Assembly (NCBI GenBank): GCA_964611385.1
Contig: CAZSXS010000051.1
Span: 1-27,391 of the forward strand
DNA: 27,391 bases
Direction: 5' to 3'
From: CAZSXS01 sp964611385
GTDB taxonomy: Bacteria > Bacillota > Clostridia > Lachnospirales > CAYPQA01
This document shows, piece after piece, positions 21,762 through 27,391 of the stretch. Numbering within the stretch: position 1 is the first letter of the stretch; the number at the start of each line of letters is the position of its first letter. A program made the position numbers and the translations under genes. The notes under the pieces were generated by a model, which was given only the letters and a program-made list of their open reading frames with translations, was not told where the DNA came from and made no database searches.

Positions 21762-23557
21762 TGAGCTTTAGAATGCATATTTTGGTCTGCGGAGGTACAG
21801 GTTGCGTTTCTTCAGAAAGCGAAAAGGTACTTACCAGATTTGAACAGCTTTTGGCTGACAACAATATGAGTGAAGAGGTTCAGGTCGTAAAAACCGGTTG
21901 TTTCGGTTTCTGCGAACAAGGGCCTATTGTTAAGGTTTATCCTGACAACGTGTTTTATGTAAAGATCACGGCGGATGACGTAGATGAAATTGTGAAAGAG
22001 CATGTTATTAAGGGCCGTTTGGTTGAGCGGCTTCTTTTCCGCGATCCCGAAAAGCAAAAGACCGAAGCTGAACACAGAAATATTCCCTTCTATCAGCGCC
22101 AAGTAAGAATTGCGCTCCGCAACTGCGGTATCATTGATCCCGAAAAAATCGAAGACTACATTTCCGTTGAAGGCTACGAGGCCCTCGGAAAAGTGCTTTC
22201 CGAAATGAAGCCCGAGGATGTTATTGACGTGGTCAAAAAATCCGGCCTGAGAGGGCGTGGGGGCGGCGGTTTCCCCACCGGTATTAAATGGGAAGCGGCC
22301 TTCAACAGCCAAAGCCCAGACGGCAAAAAGTATGTTATCTGTAATGCGGACGAGGGTGACCCAGGCGCATTTATGGACCGTTCCATCTTGGAAGGTGACC
22401 CCCACAGCATCATAGAGGCTATGGCCATCTGCGGTTACGCCATCGGCGCAGACGAGGGCGTTGTTTACATCCGGGCTGAGTACCCCCTTGCAGTTGAACG
22501 TTTACGCATAGCCATTGCCCAAGCAGAGGAATTTGGTCTTTTGGGTGATGATATCCTTGGCAGCGGCTTTAATTTTAGAATTTCCCTGAACCTTGGTGCA
22601 GGCGCTTTCGTTTGTGGCGAGGAAACCTCCTTAATGAATTCCGTACAGGGCGAACGGGGCGAGCCAAGAGTAAAACCGCCTTTCCCCGCACAAAAGGGCT
22701 TATGGGACAAGCCATCTAACATCAACAACGTGGAAACCTACGCCAACATTGCCCCCATTATCACAAAGGGCTGGGAGTGGTTCTCCAGTATTGGTACCGA
22801 AAAGAGCAAGGGCACCAAGGTGTTTGCTTTGGCCGGTAAGATCAATAACGTGGGTCTTGTTGAGGTTCCCATGGGTATTACCCTCCGCGAGATTATTTAT
22901 AATGTAGGCGGCGGCATCCGCAACGGCAAGGAATTCAAAGCTGTACAAACTGGCGGCCCCTCCGGCGGCTGTATTCCTGCTTCCATGCTGGATTTAAAGA
23001 TTGACTACGAAAACCTTCTTCAAATCGGTTCCATGATGGGCTCCGGCGGTATGATTGTTATGGACGAGGACGACTGTATGGTTAACATCGCCAAGTTCTA
23101 CCTGGAGTTTACCGTGGACGAAAGCTGCGGCAAGTGCACTCCCTGCCGTATCGGAAACAGACGTCTGCATGAGATTCTGGAAAAAATCACCAAGGGCAAC
23201 GGCACCAAGGAGGATTTGGACGAACTGAGAGAATTGGGTGAGGTTATCAAGGATACGTCTCTTTGCGGCCTGGGTCAAACAGCTCCCAACCCTATTTTGT
23301 CTACCCTACAGTACTTCTTTGATGAGTACGAAGCTCATGTCCATGAAAAGAGATGTCCTTCCGGCGCTTGCACCGACTTGTTAAAGTATAAAATTATTCC
23401 TGAGAAGTGCATCGGCTGTACCATTTGCGCCAGAAACTGCCCAGTACCTTGTATTGAGGGTGAACGGAAGAAAACCCACGAGATTATTCAGGAAAAATGT
23501 ATCAAATGCGGCGTTTGCTTCTCTAAGTGCCCCACAAAGGCAATTGTAAAAGAATAA
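21761..23557 (+). CDS. hydB: NuoF-like NADH-binding subunit of electron-bifurcating hydrogenase
   Basis: HydB/HndC oxidises or reduces NAD(H) at its flavin and exchanges electrons with the hydrogenase subunit. In order: thioredoxin-like [2Fe-2S] domain (Cys10, Cys15, Cys47, Cys51); FMN/NADH domain with GLRGRGGGGFPTGIKW (162-177) and ICNADEGDPGAF; SLBB region; [4Fe-4S] site Cys456, Cys459, Cys462 and Cys502; and a C-terminal two-cluster ferredoxin (Cys550, 553, 556, 560 and Cys580, 583, 586, 590). Another Cys pair (532, 537) precedes the ferredoxin. The 598 residues match HydB rather than the shorter complex I NuoF. Start overlaps the upstream stop (TGATG). Confidence 0.95.
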   Translation: MSFRMHILVCGGTGCVSSESEKVLTRFEQLLADNNMSEEVQVVKTGCFGFCEQGPIVKVYPDNVFYVKITADDVDEIVKEHVIKGRLVERLLFRDPEKQKTEAEHRNIPFYQRQVRIALRNCGIIDPEKIEDYISVEGYEALGKVLSEMKPEDVIDVVKKSGLRGRGGGGFPTGIKWEAAFNSQSPDGKKYVICNADEGDPGAFMDRSILEGDPHSIIEAMAICGYAIGADEGVVYIRAEYPLAVERLRIAIAQAEEFGLLGDDILGSGFNFRISLNLGAGAFVCGEETSLMNSVQGERGEPRVKPPFPAQKGLWDKPSNINNVETYANIAPIITKGWEWFSSIGTEKSKGTKVFALAGKINNVGLVEVPMGITLREIIYNVGGGIRNGKEFKAVQTGGPSGGCIPASMLDLKIDYENLLQIGSMMGSGGMIVMDEDDCMVNIAKFYLEFTVDESCGKCTPCRIGNRRLHEILEKITKGNGTKEDLDELRELGEVIKDTSLCGLGQTAPNPILSTLQYFFDEYEAHVHEKRCPSGACTDLLKYKIIPEKCIGCTICARNCPVPCIEGERKKTHEIIQEKCIKCGVCFSKCPTKAIVKE

Positions 23558-23577
23558 GGTCTTTGGAGGATTGAAAA

Positions 23578-25317
23578 ATGACGATTACAATCAATAACAA
23601 CAAAGTTGAGGTCGAAGCCGGAAGTACGATTCTGGATGCCGCTCGTAAAGCGGGCGCAAACATTCCAACGCTTTGTCACCTGAACCTTCATGATATCAAA
23701 ATGGTGAACCAAGTCGGAACCTGCCGTGTGTGTATGGTTGAAGTTGAGGGCCGCAGAAACCTGGCTCCCGCTTGCTCCACCTATGTCACAGATGGTATGG
23801 TTGTTCGCACCGATTCCCTCAGAGCCATCAAGGCTAGACGGAAGGTTATCGAACTTTTCCTTTCCAACCATCCCAGAGACTGTCTGGTTTGTGTCAGAAA
23901 CCAAAACTGCGAGCTGCAAAGCCTTTCTGCCGAGCTTGGCATCCGTGAGATTAAGGACAAGGGCCACAGAAACAAATTTGAGAAGGATACCTCATCCTAC
24001 TCCTTGGTTCGCAATCCCGAGAAATGCGTTCTGTGCCGTCGCTGCGAAACCATGTGTAACAAGGTTCAAACTGTAGGCGTTTACTCCGCCGTACACAGAG
24101 GCTTTGAAACCACCATCGGTACAGCCTTTGATCTACCCATGATCGACACGGCCTGCACCTTCTGCGGCCAATGCGTTTCCGTCTGCCCCACTGGCGCTTT
24201 GACCCAAGTGGACAACACAGGCAACGTTTGGTCGGCTTTATCCGACAAGGATAAATTCGTGATTGTACAGACTGCTCCGGCTATCCGTGCAGCCCTTGGC
24301 GAAGAGTTCGGTTATCCGATTGGCACCAATGTTACCAGCAAGATGGTAGCTGCTTTACGTCGCCTTGGCTTTGATCGGGTAATGGACACCGACTTTGCGG
24401 CAGACTTGACCATTATGGAAGAAGCTTCTGAGCTGATCCACCGGATTCAGAACAAGGGAACCCTTCCTATTCTGACCAGCTGCTGCCCTGCTTGGGTGAA
24501 GTTCATTGAGCATCAATTCCCCGAGCTACTTGACATTCCTTCTTCCTGTAAATCACCTCACGAAATGTTCGGCATCATAGCCAAGACCTACTTAGCCGAG
24601 AAGCTGGGCATAGATCCACAAAAGATTGTGGTTGTATCGGTTATGCCTTGCTTGGCCAAGAAATTTGAGGCAGCCAGACCGGAGCTTGCGGACGAGAGCA
24701 ACAGAGGCTATGTAGACTATGTTATCACGACTCGTGAATTGGCTTCCATGATACGTGAAGCTGGGTTGAACTTTAACGATCTGCCTGACGAAGACTTTGA
24801 CCCCATCATGGGCCAGTCCTCCGGCGCCAGCGTTATTTTCGGCACCACCGGCGGCGTAATTGAAGCAGCTGTTCGTACCGCTACAGAATGGCTCACCAAC
24901 AAGAAGCTTGAAAAGATTGAGTTTACACAGCTTCGCGGCATGGAAGGCATTCGTGAAGCCACCGTCAACATCGGCGACCTTGAGCTAAAGATTGCCATCG
25001 CGCACGGTTTAGGAAATGCCAGAACACTTTTGGAAGCCATCCGAGACAAGAAGGCAGACTACCACGCCATTGAAATCATGGCCTGCCCCGGCGGCTGTGT
25101 CGGCGGCGGAGGACAACCTTATCATGCCAACGACATTGAGGTTGTAGCCAAGAGAGCCCAAGCCCTCTACGACGAGGACAGAAGCAAGGCCATTCGTGTT
25201 TCCCACGAGAATCCAGACATCATCAAGCTCTACGAAGAATTCCTTGAGAAGCCCTACAGCCACAAGGCTCACGAGCTACTACACACCACGTACACGAAGC
25301 GTGAACAGGGAATGTAA
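23578..25317 (+). CDS. hydA: [FeFe]-hydrogenase catalytic subunit, bifurcating group A3 type
   Basis: HydA/HndD reduces protons to H2 or the reverse, in complex with HydBC using NADH and reduced ferredoxin. In order: NuoG-like [2Fe-2S] domain (Cys33, Cys49, Cys52, Cys66); His-Cys3 [4Fe-4S] site (His98, Cys102, Cys105, Cys111); two-cluster ferredoxin (Cys150, 153, 156, 160 and 193, 196, 199, 203); and the H-cluster domain with L1 TSCCPAW (300-306, Cys302 the proton relay and Cys303 the ligand), L2 MPCLAKKFE (Cys358) and L3 MACPGGCVGGGGQP (Cys503, Cys507). All key residues are intact over 579 residues. GGAGGA precedes the ATG. Maturases HydEFG are not in the window. Confidence 0.96.
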   Translation: MTITINNNKVEVEAGSTILDAARKAGANIPTLCHLNLHDIKMVNQVGTCRVCMVEVEGRRNLAPACSTYVTDGMVVRTDSLRAIKARRKVIELFLSNHPRDCLVCVRNQNCELQSLSAELGIREIKDKGHRNKFEKDTSSYSLVRNPEKCVLCRRCETMCNKVQTVGVYSAVHRGFETTIGTAFDLPMIDTACTFCGQCVSVCPTGALTQVDNTGNVWSALSDKDKFVIVQTAPAIRAALGEEFGYPIGTNVTSKMVAALRRLGFDRVMDTDFAADLTIMEEASELIHRIQNKGTLPILTSCCPAWVKFIEHQFPELLDIPSSCKSPHEMFGIIAKTYLAEKLGIDPQKIVVVSVMPCLAKKFEAARPELADESNRGYVDYVITTRELASMIREAGLNFNDLPDEDFDPIMGQSSGASVIFGTTGGVIEAAVRTATEWLTNKKLEKIEFTQLRGMEGIREATVNIGDLELKIAIAHGLGNARTLLEAIRDKKADYHAIEIMACPGGCVGGGGQPYHANDIEVVAKRAQALYDEDRSKAIRVSHENPDIIKLYEEFLEKPYSHKAHELLHTTYTKREQGM

Positions 25318-25398
25318 GTAGTAAACACCTTCTTCCCCCCTTTCTTCCCTTTTCAAAAAGCCGGACGTGGTTGTTTAGGGCACAGTAGAATTTTAGGT

Positions 25399-25432
25399 GA
25401 AGCATAGGCTTATGGCTTATGCTTCTTTTTTT
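25399..25432 (+). terminator. Rho-independent terminator of the hydrogenase operon
   Basis: GAAGCATA pairs with TATGCTTC, extended by three more pairs including one G-U to a 5-base loop (25399-25425). A run of T follows. It lies about 80 bases past hydA. Confidence 0.85.
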
Positions 25433-25531
25433 GTGGCAGTAGAATTGGGTAAAATGAATAAATTACTGTTCAGATATGAATTGCAATTAAATTAACATAA
25501 TTAAAACACATTAAGTATTTTAACAAAACAT

Positions 25532-25570
25532 TTGGCATGACCTCTTTATGGTGATATAATAATAAAGAGG
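25532..25570 (+). promoter_or_regulatory. tnpA promoter with overlapping palindrome
   Basis: TTGGCA (25532-25537), 17-bp spacer, perfect TATAAT (25555-25560). The perfect inverted repeat CCTCTTTAT (25541-25549) / ATAAAGAGG (25562-25570) brackets the -10 box. This placement fits an operator, perhaps bound by TnpA's own MerR-like domain, or a recombinase binding site at the element's left end. Confidence 0.55.
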
Positions 25571-25577
25571 TGGTTAA

Positions 25578-26201
25578 ATGAAATCTAAAGAAGTGTTGCG
25601 ACTACTGCAAATAACAAGACCCACGCTTACAAAGTATGTTAAAACAGGGATAATATCTGTTTCAGTAATGCCAAACGGTCAATACGATTATCTTGACGAG
25701 GATATTTACAAGCTTTTCAACAAAGACGTTGAGCGTAAAACATATGTTTATGCGCGTGTTTCAACGAACAAACAAGAAGCGGACTTAGATAATCAAATCG
25801 AATTGTTGAAACAGTTTTGTTTTAGCAATGGTTACAGAGTATCGGGAGTGTTTAGCGATATTGCAAGCGGGATAAGTTTTGAAAAAAGAAAGGACTTTTT
25901 CAAAATGCTTGATGATGTGACGAGCGGCAAGGTTGAAAAAGTAGTTATCACTTACAAAGACAGATTGTCAAGAGTGGGTTTTGAGCTTTTTCATTATCTT
26001 TTCAAGCAACATAACTGTGAAATTGTTGTTATGAGCGAAGTAGGTTCTGCGAAACTTGACAGCGAAGAAATTTTTGAAGAAATTGTCAGTTTATTACATT
26101 GTTACAGTATGAAGTTGTACAGCAAACGTAAAGGGCAAAAAATCAAAGAAATACTGCAAGGCGGTGACACAGATGACATTGACACATCAAATACAGATTA
26201 A
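25578..26201 (+). CDS. tnpA: IS607-family serine recombinase (transposase TnpA)
   Basis: It catalyses excision and insertion of the element through a serine-linked intermediate. Residues 1-50 are a MerR-like helix-turn-helix (EVLRLLQITRPTLTKYVKTGII). Residues about 55-190 are the small serine recombinase domain, with catalytic Ser62 in YARVST, then DNQIELLKQFC, the GKVEKVVITYKDRLSR strand (Arg129) and the later helix. At 207 residues this is the normal size and order for IS607 TnpA, where the DNA-binding domain is N-terminal. A GAGGTGG site precedes the ATG. It overlaps tnpB by 29 bases. Confidence 0.93.
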   Translation: MKSKEVLRLLQITRPTLTKYVKTGIISVSVMPNGQYDYLDEDIYKLFNKDVERKTYVYARVSTNKQEADLDNQIELLKQFCFSNGYRVSGVFSDIASGISFEKRKDFFKMLDDVTSGKVEKVVITYKDRLSRVGFELFHYLFKQHNCEIVVMSEVGSAKLDSEEIFEEIVSLLHCYSMKLYSKRKGQKIKEILQGGDTDDIDTSNTD

Positions 26202-27381
26202 GTCAAGCCACAGTCTTTGGGAGTATTGTAATGATATTTGTTTTGGGGCTAAAAACCTATATAACTATGCTAATTATCTTGTCCGTCAAGAGTTTATCAA
26301 CAACAAAAAATGGATAAGGTATAACGATTTAGACCTGTTATGCAAAAGTGCTGATTGTTATAAAGCGTTACCCGCTCAAACGTCACAACAGATTTTGCGG
26401 TTGCTTGATAAAAACTGGATTTCGTTTTTTAAGGCAATTAAGGACTGGACTAAAAACAAAGATAAGTATTTAGGCAGACCTAAATTACCCCACTACAAGC
26501 CGAAAGACGGACGGAGTATAGCTGTTTTTACCAATCAACAATGCAAGATTAAAGATGGATATATCAAATTTCCAAAAGGTGATTTTAAGGTAAGAACAAA
26601 CATAACAGACGGATTGCAACAAGTCCGCATTGTGCCGAATGGCAGTATATTTGTTGTTGAAGTCATCTATAAAATTGAAAAACCCGAAGTTAAAGCTATT
26701 CATGAACGCATTGCGGGAATAGATTTAGGTTTGAATAACCTTGCAACCTTGACAAATAACATAGGATTTACACCTATTGTTATTAACGGCAGGATTATTA
26801 AAAGTGTAAATCATTACTACAACAAGCGTTTAGCTGAATTAAAGTCGCAAGCTGAAACAGATAACAAACGTAAGACAACGAAACGTATTCAAAGATTAAT
26901 ATTGAAACGCAACAACAAAGTAAAAGATTGTTTGCATAAGACAAGTAGATTTATAGTTGATTATCTTGTTGAAAACCGCATTGATACTCTCGTAATCGGC
27001 AACAACACGAACTGGAAACAGGAAGTAAATATCGGCAAACGCAACAATCAAAACTTTGTGCAGATACCATATGCAATGTTAATTCAGATGTTACAATACA
27101 AATGTGCAATGGTCGGTATTGACTGTATCGTTGCGGAAGAAAGCTATACAAGCAAGGCAAGTTTCCTTGACAGTGACGTGATACCCAAAAGGGTTGTTGG
27201 TGAAAAGCGCAGTTTCAGCGGTAAACGCATCAAACGAGGAATGTACCGTTCAAGTAATGGAACATTGATAAACGCTGATTGTAACGGAAGCTATAACATA
27301 ACAAGAAAAGTATTTCCGAACGCATATGCAGACGGAATAGAGGGTGTGGGGTTACACCCGATTAAGTTTAATATTGCTTAA
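26173..27381 (+). CDS. tnpB: TnpB, RNA-guided nuclease of the IS607 element (variant without zinc finger)
   Basis: TnpB proteins are RNA-guided DNA nucleases that help their element persist. The 402-residue protein has an N-terminal helix-turn-helix/OrfB region (about 1-110), then a split RuvC nuclease: Asp184 in AGIDLGLNN, Glu323 in AEESYTSK, Asp369 in NADCNGSYN. The usual CxxC...CxxC zinc finger between the second and third RuvC motifs is missing; in its place is FLDSDVIPKR ... SFSGKRIKRGMYRSSNGT, a known TnpB subtype. ATG 26173 is preferred (AAGGCGGTGA seven bases upstream) over GTG 26164. The C-terminal EGVGLHPIKFNIA is usual for the subtype. Confidence 0.9.
   Translation: MTLTHQIQIKSSHSLWEYCNDICFGAKNLYNYANYLVRQEFINNKKWIRYNDLDLLCKSADCYKALPAQTSQQILRLLDKNWISFFKAIKDWTKNKDKYLGRPKLPHYKPKDGRSIAVFTNQQCKIKDGYIKFPKGDFKVRTNITDGLQQVRIVPNGSIFVVEVIYKIEKPEVKAIHERIAGIDLGLNNLATLTNNIGFTPIVINGRIIKSVNHYYNKRLAELKSQAETDNKRKTTKRIQRLILKRNNKVKDCLHKTSRFIVDYLVENRIDTLVIGNNTNWKQEVNIGKRNNQNFVQIPYAMLIQMLQYKCAMVGIDCIVAEESYTSKASFLDSDVIPKRVVGEKRSFSGKRIKRGMYRSSNGTLINADCNGSYNITRKVFPNAYADGIEGVGLHPIKFNIA
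27342..27359 (+). ncRNA. possible omega-RNA stem at the tnpB 3' end
   Basis: GGGTGT (27342-27347) pairs with ACACCC (27354-27359) around the loop GGGGTT, inside the last codons of tnpB. Guide RNAs of TnpB elements overlap the 3' end of the gene and run to the right end of the element. The remainder, including the guide, lies outside the window. Confidence 0.35.
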
Positions 27382-27391
27382 TAAACTGTTT

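Larger units (their letters stand above)
25440..27391 (+). mobile_element. IS607-family element (tnpA-tnpB), right end beyond the window
   Basis: A serine recombinase and a TnpB gene overlap in the order typical of IS607 elements. The DNA turns AT-rich just after the hydA terminator, so the left end is probably between 25433 and 25540; the exact base is not visible because IS607 elements have no terminal inverted repeats. The right end is cut off 10 bases after the tnpB stop. Both genes appear intact. Confidence 0.8.

Noticed and set aside
21812..22405. Minus-strand open frame of 197 codons opposite hydB
   Set aside because: Antisense shadow; hydB motifs are intact on the other strand.

Overview
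The window looks like chromosomal DNA of an anaerobic, low-to-moderate GC Firmicute of the class Clostridia. The evidence is strong AGGAGG-type ribosome binding sites, sigma-A promoters close to consensus, a YesM/YesN two-component pair, a MotA/FliG-related protein, a long-form HPF and an HndABCD-type electron-bifurcating [FeFe]-hydrogenase operon. The species cannot be named from the sequence. No rRNA, tRNA or CRISPR was seen.

Layout. (1) 72-1031 (-): a DPM1/GtrB-like polyprenyl-phosphate glycosyltransferase. (2) 1344-3638 (+): deoxynucleoside catabolism, with deoC followed by a single-gene fusion of phosphopentomutase and cytidine deaminase. (3) 4014-7742 (-): a carbohydrate ABC importer (lipoprotein binding protein and two permeases, no ATPase), divergent from 7928-11262 (+), its probable YesN/YesM regulators. 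(4) 11263-13293: a gene-poor stretch and an AT-rich P-loop ATPase gene that looks foreign. (5) 13483-14739 (+): pyrimidine-nucleoside phosphorylase, the missing partner of the deo genes. (6) 14849-17956 (-): a very large double GT-C/PMT-like membrane glycosyltransferase. (7) 18191-18979 (+): a soluble protein that reads as MotA cytoplasmic parts joined to a FliG C-terminal domain. (8) 19197-19700 (-): cupin; 20016-20570 (-): ribosome hibernation factor HPF. (9) 20808-25317 (+): the four-gene hydrogenase operon with a clear promoter and terminator. (10) about 25440 to the right edge: an IS607-type element (serine recombinase TnpA plus TnpB) cut off by the window end.

How genes fit together: Pdp, Cdd, DeoB and DeoC form a route from (deoxy)cytidine, uridine and thymidine to pentose phosphate, then to acetaldehyde plus glyceraldehyde-3-phosphate. 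The hydrogenase can reoxidise NADH and ferredoxin with H2 release. The GT2 enzyme could charge a polyprenyl carrier for the PMT-like enzyme. The most unusual items are the MotA-FliG chimera, the DeoB-Cdd fusion, a dispersed intergenic repeat of about 90 bp in two full copies and one short copy, and a sugar permease with a large extracytoplasmic insert.
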